Assembly: GCA_030141605.1 (NCBI GenBank)
Contig: JAQGDQ010000528.1
Coordinates: 1-64,000 of the forward strand
Direction of reading: 5' to 3'
DNA from: Tubiluchus corallicola
Lineage: Eukaryota; Priapulida; Priapulimorpha; Priapulimorphida; Tubiluchidae
Length of the DNA: 64,000 bases
Positions 41,011-53,184 of the stretch are shown one piece after another. Every line of letters starts with the position of its first letter. Position 1 is the first letter of the stretch. The translations under genes and the position numbers were made by a program. The notes beneath the pieces are model-generated. The model worked only from the letters and a program-made list of their open reading frames with translations. It had not been told where the DNA came from and ran no database searches.

Positions 41011-42800
41011 GTGTCAAACCATAAGGGCGACGCAAAAAATTCATCACAAAATTTGTTCCATAATCGAAAAACTGTGCCAAAGATCAATAAAGATTTTTGT
41101 GTAATTAAATGTATGTGCGGCGAATTAGTTTACACCAATAGAATTTACTTACATTATAAGTCAATAAGTAACTGTAACAAGTTAATTTACGTTGCAATTT
41201 CTTTCGTGAAGCTAAGTTGCCTAAGGAAACTTACAATGGCTGACATTTGCTGCTGCACATTACCTAACTATTTGCCCCATTTTTAAAGTTACGTGCATTG
41301 TCAACAACACTTCCAAAAAAATGTCGGTGGGCTTAGGTAGCTGTACCTCACCCCGATTTTCTGTATCCTTCCATATAATATGTTTGGTATGGCAGCTGAG
41401 CATTCACGTTTTCAAGGCTCAGAGAAGTTATAAGATATAATATATAAGAAGTATTTATTTCAATAAATTTATAGGTTGCCCTGCCCTTATCATTAAGAAA
41501 CGAAGTTACGAAAGAAATAACTGAAATAATCTCTCTTCCCGTCTTCATTTATAATTGAAGAAAGTTGAAGGTTACCTAGAAAGACAAGGCCTCTTTGGTA
41601 CCTCTCCTGTAGACAATGGGCGCGGATTTTATCCATAATGAACCCACCTGCTGTTTGCATAATCAGGCTTAATTTTTGTTCTCCTCCAGCAAGGTTACAG
41701 GTTAAATAGTCGACAAGTCATAGCGTCAAAGGGCACTTATACTAGGTGATACAAAAATCAATACGATATCTTGACAGTTATACATGCAAATTGAATTCAA
41801 AAATCAAATTTAAATGAAGGTGATCCAAAAATAATGATGTAATGCAATACATATTAGCCATTAATAAAACTATTTTTGTAGAAGTGCACGTGTGAGGGCA
41901 GTGCACGACTATAAGAGCCATTATATATTGTTCATTTACAGAACTTAGTTTTGGTGGCTTGGCTCTACATTCATCTTATTGTAGGTAAAACAGGTCGTCA
42001 GTAGTTCATTATTAAAAAATAATAATATTAAGATATTTTATAGGCCTGTTATAAAATACAAAGGCCTGTTAATCGATATGAATAATTACTGGAATAAGAT
42101 CGATAATAATGGTGGGCAAGTAGAATCATGTTTTGTGATCAGTAAACTCAATCACAAAGCCGTCACAAAAACTAAAGTACTGAAAAGGAAAAATTAATCT
42201 TCAATGAGTTACTGTTAGGAATTAATTTGTTCAGTTAGAAACAAGAAGATTCTGCTTAATTACAGGTATTGATGAGAACGAAATGCAGGTAATTGTTATT
42301 TGTATTATATCAAGTAGTTCTACATAAAGCCACGCTTGCAAAGTAATTGTGAATAGACAAACATGTGAGTCTAAGAAAACAAGAATTTAAAAGGAAAACA
42401 AAAAAGAAAGCTAAGCAATTATCTAAGAGAAGCTGAAAAACTCAACGAAAGTGCAGGAAAAATGTTCAGAAAATACACACCTCACCTCAGTTTACCACGC
42501 GTAAAGCGTTTGCTATGACAGCTGCATGTTTTACATTTCGCAAGCTTTGTAATGACGAATGCAAATTCCGGCAGAGAAGGAAATTGCAAGAGAATGTCCA
42601 AACATTGCATGCACGTGGGGTTAAGTTACCTCAGCAATTCAATATCTCATTTTATCCTTAATAACGAGTGGAAATTTCGGTCCTGCCGCAGTGCACAATT
42701 GTAGTAAGCCAGACCCCTGATGATGAGAGCTGCAAAGTGTACCAAGCAATTACCCGGTACTAAAACGAAATGAAATGACTAGTGGAAGAGATCTTAGTGC
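41011..42800. other. Non-coding stretch, likely 3' flank of the sulfotransferase gene
   Basis: No exon recognised. I could not fix a poly(A) signal for the neighbouring minus-strand gene in it. Confidence 0.4.
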
Positions 42801-42802
42801 TT

Positions 42803-43818
42803 TTATACTGTTAATTTACTTTGATTCAAGGTAGAATAATTGACTAATTTCAGTAGCTCGAAGCAGTTTGTTTCAATTATTTTCACATACTCAGTTGAAA
42901 TTTCTGACTTCCATTTTAACGAAGTTTGTGTGGAATTTTTCCTCCAGTGCCCAAAACGCCGCTCATTCCTACCTGCAGTAGATTTATTGTTATTATAACC
43001 CGTGTTTTGGTAAATCCATCTGAGCACATTATCATGCAAAGGAATACCGAGAAATCTATATATTTTTTCAGCCATTTCCTTGGGTTTAGCTGCAAGGTCT
43101 TCATATCGGAGTAAGAAGTATTTGTCTGGGTGACGTTTTTCAACATCTTTACCATGAATTACGTCATCATGAATACTAGTGCATAAACGTTTCGAGTCTC
43201 TCGCCACATTTAAAGCACTTTGACTGTTGATTTGATATGAATACTTCGAACTGAGCATTCCCCGAGGATCTCGCACTAGATGCACTAGCTTGATGTCCAG
43301 TTCACGTTGTTCCCCTTCAAGCAGCTGTGCGGCTTCGGCTATGGTCATCCGTATAACTTTGGCCACGGAATACAGTCGCTTTTTACAAACACGGGGATAC
43401 AAAGTGGTCTTATTTTGTAAAAAATTGCCCAATGTCATGCTCTGACATAATTTTTGAGTTGTATTTGATCTTTGACCAGTGACACATGATAGAAATTTAT
43501 TAATTGCCGAAGATTGACGAATTAACGAACCATGTCCCTTCTTAGTGTAATCCGCGCTGGGATAGAACTCGTCTGAGATGCAGTTTAGAGAATTCTGTAT
43601 TACTCTTCTTTTTATTGTGATTTTTTCTTCTTCAGACCAAGTTTTGTTTGTCAGTACATGACGCTGATGAGTAATATTGATGTAGTCAAACAGTGCATGC
43701 AGTGGTTCATAGATGTAGAATACATCTGGGTGTTTGTCAAAAATTTCACCAGTGTAAGATGAACCAGTTCGATATCGTGCAACTATGACAACAGCTTTTC
43801 TTTTCTGCGGTGCTTCAC
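42803..43818 (-). CDS. Sulfotransferase exon 2: complete catalytic domain
   Basis: The acceptor ttatttctcag ends at 43819. The exon opens with two bases completing a split codon, then GAA GCA CCG, and stays open for 337 codons to the stop at 42803-42805. The first Met of the frame is at 43438, well after the PAPS-binding loop, so a start there would lose a required motif. The catalytic domain on one exon matches the usual gene structure of this family. Confidence 0.9.
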
Positions 43819-46800
43819 CTGAGAAATAAAATAAACTGAAATAAATTATTTATAGAACTATAATAAATATATAGTCATGTTTAACGTAAACAATGCAAAG
43901 AGAATTAAGATGAGAAATACAGATCAAGTAACGATTTTCCTTTGCCAGCCAGAAGACAATATTAACACACATGAAAATATTATTTTGTTTTTGATAATGT
44001 GGCAAATATGAATATTATTTTTGCGGCCCGGACGATGAATTGAGTTTATCCAGTTGAAGTTCGCGCCACGATTGCAAAGATAGTGCGGGTAGTTTTTTCC
44101 ACTAGATCGGATGGCATTAACCCTTACAAAATGGTTGTCACTTAATGTCACTGTCGAACATGACGAAATTACACGTTGCTCACTTGGGACACAAAAAAGC
44201 GATGTAATCATAGAACACAGCACACTATCACGGAAGCCGCCATTGAAACGCTCGAACGTACAAGAAATGCGAAAAGCAATTTGATTGGCTGGTGGGAAGG
44301 CCAACCAGCCAATCTCTAGGCTTTTATTATCGAGGCTGTGGATCTGCCCCGTCGTCTTCTTGGTCACAAGAGGTGGATCATTTCGACTTGGTTATTTTTT
44401 ACAAAATAAATTATAAATAGATAAATTATAAAAAATATAAAATAAACAAGTCAAAATGATCTACCTACTATGACCAAGAAGACGACTGGGCAGATCAATT
44501 TGTAAGTAGCCAGCAAGCTGAAAAAGTGTGGTCACCCCTGATTTGGGGGGGGGGGGATTCCCAGATTTTAGTTTCAGCTTAGGCTCAGTAGTACACGCTT
44601 CACTAGTTGTTGTTTCATCTCTTCATCAGATGTAGTGTTCTTACAGATCAGATCATGGATAAGAAAAAGAGGAAGATTGAAGAAAAACAGAGAGTTAAGA
44701 CAGATTAATATGCACTGTACTACACAGACTGTGTGATACACATTACTATTATGTATTGTAATGAAATTACCACTATCTGTTGTGAAAGTAGAATGGTTTT
44801 TAATATAAATTTTAATAACTTCTAAAATAGTTTTTTGGGTGTAGTAGTGCAGTAGTGATGATGTGCGCAGATCGCATGCAGAAAATTGTTATTAGGTCCT
44901 ACTGTACTTGGCCCCTTGATCTATTATTCTAACTGCTCGTGGCCCGCAGGAATTGCGGGAAAGTTTAATGTGGCCCGGCTAGTCAGATGATTTGCACACC
45001 CCTGGTATAATGAATGACTTTAAATCCAAGTCGCTCCTCACACGGTTCATTAACTATGTAATTGACCAAATGCAGATGATGTTATAAGTGTAAGCAGGGA
45101 TTAGATCCCTGAGAATGCTAAGAACAGGTACTTTCCCGAGATTATCCTGATAGAGGTCGTCTACAGTGCTTATATAGTGTATACGTAATTGTGCACAGAT
45201 TAAATAGAAACTGACAATTACTACCGTAAAATCAAGGTGACGTCTAGCCTTTATTTTACATCATTACTGTTACTCAATCTCTAATTTTGTAACACTTTTC
45301 TAAATAAGTATTTGCATAATGATGTTTTAATCAGTCGTTCGTTGCCTTTATTTGATCTCTAGCTAGAAACAACAGTGACGATCAACTAAACACTAATTTT
45401 GAGAACATCCTTTAGGTACAAAAAAGCTTCAGTCTAATAATATTAAAATCCCACATTTCAAGAGCAAGCGCATGTCAGATAAATATTTTAAGTTCTCGAT
45501 AGTCATTGGCTATTATATAGCATAATGGTGATCATTGATTTCAATATGAAATTTAGTTGTTAATTTAATATTAATTGTTTGTGTTTTGTACTAAAAAAGC
45601 TCCTCCTTTCGTATAGTTACTTGAGTTGATGCAATAAAATTCGTGTTGTACTGTACAACCTGTACATGAAATGGCTACATCAAATTGTGTGATAAAGTAC
45701 AAGAAAATGGGAACCTGAAATAGGTTTCAGAAAAAACGCCTTAAAAATTATGTCACTTTACAGCAATTTTATGCTTACTTACTTCGTGCTCGCGTTAAAA
45801 TGAATTTTTGTTTGTTTTTATTTTAAATCTCTCGCAATACTGTTCCGATAATGTTAAATTATGCTCCAAAAACTTTCCATGCAAATTTATATTATTTAGC
45901 ATTTCGCTTACCTGCTGGAAAGACTTATCTAACTAGATATAATAATTTAAAATGTTCGTGCAAATTGGTAAAATGTCGCTTTTTCACCCAGGGTGCGCCA
46001 CTCACTTACTTAGCAGCATCTGTGCCACAAATGCTATGATTATTTTTTCAAATTTGACTCAGTGTTGTCTAAACTTGTTTCAAACGATCTACCATTAAAA
46101 TGGCTCCCTCTAACTGGCTTTGTTGTGCTTCAACATTTTGACGTATTATAACTGGACGTGTGACTCAGATTAAAATGTACAGCTCATTACAGGCGGTCAT
46201 TATTACCACAGCAGCGATTTTAGGTATATCAAGCTGTATCTTGTAAAGTGTTAATCCCTGGCAGTAGGTACTGTGACATATTAGCCCTTGCTTTAAATTA
46301 TCAAAAGTCAACAAACCATAGCACAATAGAAAAAGTAAACATTGACAGTGGATAAAAAAAAGTTTTGTAACAGCCATACTGAGCGCTCTAACTATTCTAG
46401 TGTTAATGCCAATTCTTAGTGTTATTGTATTAATAGCAATTTGCTGCAACTATGCAATTGTTTTGGATTTTGGCCAAAAATACGATATTGGCGGATGATA
46501 CGATAATTTTAAGCCTCCATTGCGATATTCAGCATCATACAAAACGACAACCCAGTAAAGCAAGTCCATCTTTCTGTGAATAGTGGATAAAATCAACAAA
46601 TAAAACACCGGACACCTTGTTAAATCTTAACTCAAAATGATCTACTGAAATACCGAAAGGCAAAATAGCGTTACGAAGACGGATTTTGACAAACCCCTTA
46701 ATGTTACTAAAGAGTATGGTTGTGATGCCAAGTAATTCAAATGTACGTCTGGTGCAAATTGTAGTAATTGCACACAAGCGCGAGTTGAAAGGTTAAAATG

Positions 46801-48962
46801 ATAACCACATTTAATACTAAAAAGATGCACGAAAAGAACTCATCAATCAAAAATTATACAATATTTGTTCATGTAGGCCTACAATATTCATTTAATAAAT
46901 AATGTTAGGGTAATGTAGGGCTATTAAGCAATTATACCTGGTTATGGGTCACCTCAGTGACACAACTTAAACCTGACCCAGCCTAGGTGACACAACTTAA
47001 ACCTGACCCAGCCTAGGTGACACAACTTAACCCTGACCCAGCCTAGGTGACACAACTTAAACCTGACCCAGCCTGGATGACACAACTTAAACCTGACCCA
47101 GCCTAGGTGACACAACTTAACCCTGACCCAGCCTAGGTGACACAACTTAACCCTGACCCAGCCTAGGTGACACAACTTAAACGTGACCCAGCCTAGGTGA
47201 CACAACTTAAACCTGACCCAGCCTAGGTGACACAACTTAACCCTGACCCAGCCTAGGTGACACAACTTAACCCTGACCCAGCCTAGGTAACACAACTTAA
47301 ACCTGACCCAGCCTAGGTGACACAACTTAACCCTGACCCAGCCTAGCTTAAATGCAATGTTGACTTTGACGGGCGAATTTTGTGCAGAACCTATTAGCGT
47401 TAAACTTAATAAACTGGGTACCTGATCTCGCTACATGACACGCTAATATCGCTAAACAGAAAAAATAGTTCGGGTCTAACGTTGGGAGGTTGATAAATTT
47501 CTTTGCATTGCACTAGAACTGTTTGACTCCAGGTATTGGTTGTCAGTCACATCAACAAGCAAATGCTTGGCTTTGTCTGTACGTATTGATGATTATAAAT
47601 TACTAATGAACGATGACAAAGCCGAATTATTGATTTTACGGCCACACCAATCCATAGTAAATGACAGAAACTCTCTGTGCAAACAACTAAGGCCTAATCC
47701 AAATAAAAGATAAATCTATTAAGGAAACTACTAATGCAAACTTTTTTGGTACGATAGACACTAGAATGCAGTGGAATTTCCAGAGGAATTTTGGCTAATC
47801 TTCAACCTTTATTTGACCGTAGCGAAAATTCCTGCAAGAAAAATTGTCCTTATCAATTCAAAATCGTAATAATAAATTCCACATTCTATTGCCAAATGCC
47901 CAAACTCACAGATATAGCACTCGCCACGAGTGCTTACCTAGGTGCAACACAGAGAGATTCGAGAACAGTTTTATCTCACAAAATGGTTTATTTAATTTCC
48001 AAACGTAAATTTAGAGTCATTTAAATTTATTTCGTTCATGCATCTTGTAGCAGTGTAACAGTGCTTGTCGCTATATGTTCTACTTTGCTTATTATTTTAA
48101 ACATTTTATATTTTGCGATTTAATTTTGTGCTGTAGTTCAACCGTTTAGTTGTAGTGATTAGAAATAAACTTATTACGTCAACTGAGCTTGAACTTTATT
48201 TTGAACAAGTTTCAGAAAATTTAATTAAGAAAAGTACGTAGAAGCAGCTTGATAAAACAAAACAGAATTATACAAGTCAACTGCCTAAAATACCAAATGA
48301 AAAACAATTGTAAACCTTTGGCTTAGTACAAAAATTAAAATTCATTCCAGCAATTATTTTTAAATAAACAATATAGAAGATAGATAGAAGGAGATGATCT
48401 CCAGGGAGGAGCGTCTCTGTGTCTACAGAAGAGATGTCCAGAAGAGAAGGATGAAGAACACATACCGTGTCATTGTGTGAAAACTTGACACTTTAGAGAA
48501 CTTTCTAACAACTTGACTTTAGTAACATACAGTCATTATAATTACAGTCATTTTGTTTATGAGTGTTTTAGCATTATCAAGTGACTACATTTTAACTAAC
48601 CTAATTTTTAGTTTTTGAAATTGTTTGTAAATGTTGTGATTGGACTGTCACCAGTCAATAAATTTACTACTTGAATTATAAAAGCGACTGTAATGAAGGT
48701 TTCAGCGCCAATCTTAAACTAACAAAATTATGATTATTTTTATAAAAATCAATTACTAGCAAGTCTAAGGATGACAACAAGTTTATTTAAGAACAAGTTA
48801 GCTTAGCTTACCATTCAAAAGTTTTTCATTTTTGCCAGCAAACTTTGTGAAACTGAGTTCTTCCTTTGACTTTGCAGTAATAATAAAGCACACGTAAGTA
48901 ACAGAAGCAATGAGTGCACCGGAGAAACAAGTACGTAACACTGCAGTTTTTCGTGAAAACAT
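42803..48962 (-). CDS. Carbohydrate sulfotransferase (CHST1/CHST3-like), two exons
   Basis: Transfers sulfate from PAPS to a sugar hydroxyl, probably galactose, GlcNAc or GalNAc C6 of a glycan, in the Golgi lumen (family knowledge). Exon 1 (48812-48962) and exon 2 (42803-43818) join in phase 1 to give 388 residues, close to the usual 390-410 of the family. Seen in order: a short basic N-terminus, a membrane segment at about residues 12-29, a stem, then the 5'-phosphosulfate loop RYRTGSS (65-71). The 3'-phosphate-binding motif RDPRG with Ser-Ser follows at 233-241, and then YEDLAAKPKEMAEKIYRFLG, typical of this group. N-glycosylation sequons occur in NIT and NKT. The intron spans 43819-48811. 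The exact acceptor sugar cannot be decided, and the first Met is the only in-frame one before the membrane segment. Confidence 0.88.
43924..44367 (-). other. 147-codon open frame in the sulfotransferase intron, probably mobile-element derived
   Basis: The open frame starts inside the inverted repeat of 44335-44510 and runs over a CCAAT-containing hairpin (44283-44314). No domain is recognised and there are no splice sites that would add it to the sulfotransferase. Position inside a repeat makes a transposon origin likelier than a gene. Confidence 0.3.
44283..44314. repeat. Perfect 11-bp hairpin with CCAAT boxes
   Basis: gattggctggt (44283-44293) and its exact complement accagccaatc (44304-44314) flank a 10-base loop. 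Both arms contain a CCAAT/ATTGG core. On the minus strand a YY1-like aatggcggctt lies about 40 bases further on. It may be a transposon-borne promoter. Confidence 0.7.
44335..44540. mobile_element. Foldback pair and hAT-type terminus
   Basis: Bases 44338-44397 (gatctgccccgtcgtcttct, tggtcacaagaggtggatca, then tttcgacttgg) are inversely repeated at about 44448-44506, with roughly eight mismatches. An AT-rich loop of about 50 bp separates the arms. The right side ends in ggtcacccctg at 44540, that is CAGGGGTGACC on the other strand, a hAT-type end. A run of 13 Gs follows. The left terminus was not found. Confidence 0.55.
44541..45004 (+). mobile_element. Internally deleted hAT (Charlie-like) remnant
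   Basis: At 44655-44708 a start codon opens MDKKKRKIEEKQRVKTD and stops. This resembles the lysine-rich N-terminus of hAT/ZBED-type transposases. Downstream come ggcccgcaggaattgcggg and gtggcccggct, and the segment ends gatttgcacacccctg (CAGGGGTGTGCAAA on the other strand). Such GGCCCG-rich ends are usual in Charlie-type hAT elements. The 5' terminus and nearly all of the transposase are missing. Confidence 0.5.
45845..46145 (+). repeat. Dispersed repeat family, copy D
   Basis: Carries gctccaaaaactttccatgc, cttacctgctggaaagactt, tgattattttttcaaa and taaaatggctccctctaac in family order. It lies within the sulfotransferase intron. Confidence 0.7.
46959..47346. repeat. 30-bp minisatellite, 13 copies
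   Basis: The unit is cacaacttaaacctgaccca plus gcctaggtga, 30 bp, with one variable site (aaacctg or aaccctg). Since 30 is a multiple of three, a repetitive 10-residue frame stays open on the minus strand; this is not a gene. It lies in the sulfotransferase intron. Confidence 0.97.
47555..47815 (+). pseudogene. Decayed LINE reverse transcriptase, palm/thumb region
   Basis: The plus strand reads RIDDYKLLMNDDKAELLIL near 47582-47640, matching the LxLNDDKTEFL motif that follows the catalytic box in LINE reverse transcriptases. After a frame change, GTIDTRMQWNFQ follows near 47750-47785 (family pattern LGVxxDxxLxWxxH). It sits in the sulfotransferase intron, opposite in strand to the gene. Confidence 0.6.
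48812..48962 (-). CDS. Sulfotransferase exon 1: start codon and signal anchor
   Basis: ATG at 48962-48960. The 50 codons encode a cytoplasmic tail MFSRKTAVLRT, a hydrophobic stretch of about 18 residues (ending TYVCFIIT) and a polar stem rich in Lys/Glu. This is the topology of a type II Golgi enzyme. The exon ends with one base of a codon before the donor gtaagc (GT at 48811-48810). It was missed by simple frame scanning because it is short. Confidence 0.8.
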
Positions 48963-51900
48963 CAGGTAAGGTACTACAAAATTATAAGCAGCAAAGTTTT
49001 TCTTGGTTTTGCTTCACCCTACAGATATAAAGGTGACAATATGGAGCGTTGATATGGTGGATTCACGTACGACGCCAAAAAATTGCTTGTAGAGACGAGA
49101 CGCTAAACGCATTTGCGAATGAAATCTTACTTAACGGTTCTAAGCTATGCGTACGCAAGTCTCTTCCTTGTTACGATTTTAAACTACGTGTTATGTGAGA
49201 CTTGCGTGACGATTTTCAAGCTCCTCTTTGTTTTTGAGAATCACAGCTAAACTTTGTGTTGTTCAGTATTCTCGTTAACTTTGTGCCTTTTAATAATTTT
49301 ATGTATTTATTTATCGAGCAGGTCACAAGAATTAATAATACTCAAACTGTTAAAATCATTATCACAGGTTTAAGTAACAGGGATGCTGTGAATTGTGATT
49401 AAATTTAAGGCTGAAAGAGGAAACGATGTAAATAAACATTGTTCAATATATTAACATTGTTGCAGGTGTTGTTGATGTTTTGCTTCGTCACCCCTTCCCA
49501 TGCATTAGAAGCGGCAATATATTAGACTGTAGTATTATGAACTAGACTATTTTCCCATTCTTATATTCTATAGGCATAACTTGTTGTATAAACACTTATG
49601 TCATTTTTGAAACTTAAGCTGTGACTTGGCTGCAAGCGGCAGACTTTTGTTGACCGTCTGGCACTTCTGGACTCAATATTGGACCAACAGTGAAGGTATA
49701 TGCATTCTAACTTTCTAGGGTGACGTTGTAGCGCATACTTCAGTAGGGCCATTAATTTTAGCTAAATCGTATATGTAATAGTTTGTAGACTAAAGCAAAT
49801 ATGCGTTTTTGCCGAATAATCAACTTGGCTATAGACACGCAACACTGGCTTGAGCGTGGAAACTACAAACATGATTAGGCAAACTTCTAAGAATTCAGAA
49901 TTTCTGTTCACCAAAGTTAGATATTAAGCTTATTTTAACATGCAGAGGCAGTAAAAAAAATTTTATTGCAGACAAAAGGTTATTCTGTTACGTGGTTATT
50001 TGGTTTACTCGGCTACTTGGCTAACTTGTTGGTCATGACGTTTTGTCGACATTCTACAAAACGTCATCTCTACAAATTCTCACACTACATATTTATATCA
50101 TTCTTTACAAAAATCCTAAACACATGCGTAAGCACTTGTGTATCTATTTTACTTTATTTAATTTTTCTGTAATAAGAATCTCATTATAAAAATAAATAAA
50201 GCAAAACCCCCAGTTTGGCAATCAGCATTTTATTTAAACTATGCGATAAAATAACAATAATTACATTTAATTTTAAGTGTTTAATTGCACAATAAAATTA
50301 ATATGGATGAAGCCATAACAACCATGACAGTATCACCTTCTTATTTTAAATGCCTAATGTTTCCGTTAATCTTGATCGTATAGTGTAAGGTGACTTAAAT
50401 CTATATATCATATAGATAGAATTTAATATGTCCGCTTAATTTCTAATTGCTATAAGGTGAATTCTTCACCTGACTTCGAGGGCTTTAGATTTTAGTCTAG
50501 TAAGCAATGATCGTCTTATCTAAACTTCACCTTGACCTTCGCGTTGTGAGAAAGGTCTATTTCCCTCAAGTTTCCTAGCGACGCTCCCACAATATGAGCG
50601 CTAGTTAATTCAAAGCGAACTAATCAGATTCGTATATCGGAAATAGTGTTGCTTGAGTTAAACACTCTGATAACATACATTAACTCAATCGTTAAATGTC
50701 AAAGAGAATTGCTTTATTGATTTACAATAATTACTGCTTCTAGATAGCTTACAAGATTAGTTCTTATGCGCTTTTGACGCGTACAACTAGTTTATAGCTT
50801 CCAAAAGTATCTCTCTGAACAATTCTTCAATTCTATCACCTAAGGTGTACTCTACACTTATCCTATAGTACAATGTGAACTTATGCGAAATACAGATATG
50901 CACAGTTAATTCTCAGTTTACCAATGTGTTAAGATTACTTAACTCTGCGGATTGGCCACAATGTACCCAGTACAATTTGGCCAACTCCAATAGTTGATAT
51001 GAGACTCTCGTTGTCCAGTGCCTAGATTATCCTAGGAACGCAGAAAGATGTCTACGCTGAACTTCTCAAGTTGTCCCATCTCCTATGTCAGGTAGCCCTC
51101 CGTGTGTTTTGCCGCACACACTGCACGTGTCTCGTCCAGTACGACCGGGTGGAACGAGCGCTGGGTTATTCGAACCCGTGGCTTATATTTCATTGAAGTA
51201 ACCTCGCAACAACCTTGCACGATTACAACGTCGCACGCAACATTAAAATTTATTGGACAGTTGAGAGGACATAGTCATCGTACGCCCGTAAAACTTATCC
51301 GTCCTCTTGTCTTCAAGAAACAGTGACCTCGCAGAGTTTTCGTTAATTACTAGTAACTTGTGCATATAGCTCATTATAAACGGTACATCCGTCTCAACCT
51401 AATATTAGCTAATTATCCTGAGCATCCTAGAGTGTCCTGACGTAAACGATAAAGTTTACTTCTTACATCCTACGCTTTCACAGCTCATTAAATTCGAGCT
51501 TAACAGCTGAATGAGTTCCATTGCACCATCTGTAAATTTATTCATGCAATCAGGGAGGCATGCGATTTCATACCAAAATATCGAAAATCATCGATTTATA
51601 AATTTATTCACCACAACAGGCCAGAATCATTGCGGAGACTATTGCACTCATTGCTTGTTGCAAAATACAATCAAGATGTAGTGTCGCTAAAGATATGTGT
51701 TGAAAGAGGAACGTCTGATAAAAGTTATTCAAGTAAAACTGTTTTTGTGGCTAATTCGTTGGAATGGCCCTATGGGCGTAAAACAGTGCAAGTAAAAAAC
51801 AAACAATAAATTTTTGTCAACATTCTGTTAAAACATTGTTCTTAAACCTGTTTTACGTGAAGTTTACATACGAAACCATTTTAGACACATCTTCACATCA

Positions 51901-52450
51901 TTTAGCAACATTCGTCTGTGTGCACAGACGTATTATTGCGTACGTTTTGAATTAATTTGACAAGTTGCTTACGTAATCATCACAATGCAACAATAGGCAC
52001 AAATAGAACAATGAAAAATTCCATATTCAATAAGAAAAGAATCAGAAGACTAAAGTTGTTATCAAAATGGTTTCCATTCGCCAATATCTTATCCAGGTTA
52101 ACTGTTAGTATTCTTTATTTTCCCTTCTGCTTTTACTTTTAGCTTTTCACTAACTTGTCTGCAGGCGAATTAGCAACATACAAAACATTTCTTAACGCGA
52201 ATGTTGTAAGAATATTCATATTAGACACTTGCATTATGACGTTTATTGCGTCTGATAGATGACAGAGTAGCTGCATAGTTGAAATGTCAAAACTTTTATA
52301 TGGTTAAAAGCTCACGACTTTCATGTCTGACTTATGTGCAGCCACGCATGAAATAGGACATAAAATGTGAAACAACATAAAAGTTAATCTTCGCTTAGAA
52401 TGTGGGTAACGTATATTCTATGCAATGTATGTAATGTTTCATTAGTCAGG
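48963..52450. other. 3.5-kb gene-free stretch between two genes
   Basis: Lies between the divergently transcribed sulfotransferase (minus) and LRR (plus) genes, so it must hold both promoters unless further 5' exons exist. I saw no convincing TATA box. Segment 51100-51330 is GC-richer than its surroundings and contains gggttcgaataaccc on the minus strand, a hairpin reminiscent of a tRNA T-arm, but no full tRNA. Confidence 0.4.
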
Positions 52451-52472
52451 CTTACTTCGAGCATCATGTTAA

Positions 52473-53184
52473 ATGCAGTGTGTATCGGACATTGAAATGC
52501 CAGCCTCAATAGTAGTTCTCTTTGTAGCTTCCCTGATATGCAACATGTTAACTAGGCTTAATTTCAGTCAACGTATCTTTCCTGTTTTAATGTTATCATG
52601 CTTTGGTTCACCAAAACTGGCAATTGACGTTTCCTCAGAAAAGACATTCATTAGTGCAAGATGGTCAGATGAAGTACTGGACAGCCATTGTGGTAGAGTA
52701 CTGAAAACATGCTTCTACGAATCAAATTCACCGTGTCGAATGCGCTGTGAGAACTTGTGGAATTCTGACCTTGCAGAAATTTCAACATCTTTGGGTTGGT
52801 TTACGGAGAAGCTGTCTCTTTACAAGATAAATGAAGAGGAGCTACCAGAAGGTTTCTTAGCTGGTGAGCAGATTGGGGTATTGGAGATACAGGAATCACA
52901 GCTCATGAAGCTGAAAGATGACAGTATCTACGCCAAAGCAGCCATTTTACGGTTACTCTGGAACCGCGAGCTGGAAACTATTCACGAAAGAGCTTTCAAT
53001 AAAATGGAGTTTCTGGAGCAAATTGTAATAGATGGCGCCCCGTTTCTGATGAAATCAGATTTGGACTTCTCTGGCAACCTGAATATTCGTTCAATTAGCA
53101 TTTCTAACACCGGTTTAGAGAACTTGAGGCGGTTTATTCTTCCTGACAATGTCTCTGCAATGATGATCGAATTTGCATTGATAG
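52473..53184 (+). CDS. LRR protein exon 1
   Basis: Open from the first Met to ...GCA TTG ATA G, followed by the donor gtgggt at 53185. Holds the N-terminal signal region, N-cap cysteines and the leucine-rich repeats. Confidence 0.8.

Noticed and set aside
46954-47325. 123-residue frame with a 10-residue repeat
   Set aside because: The 30-bp minisatellite is in phase with codons; no other gene evidence.
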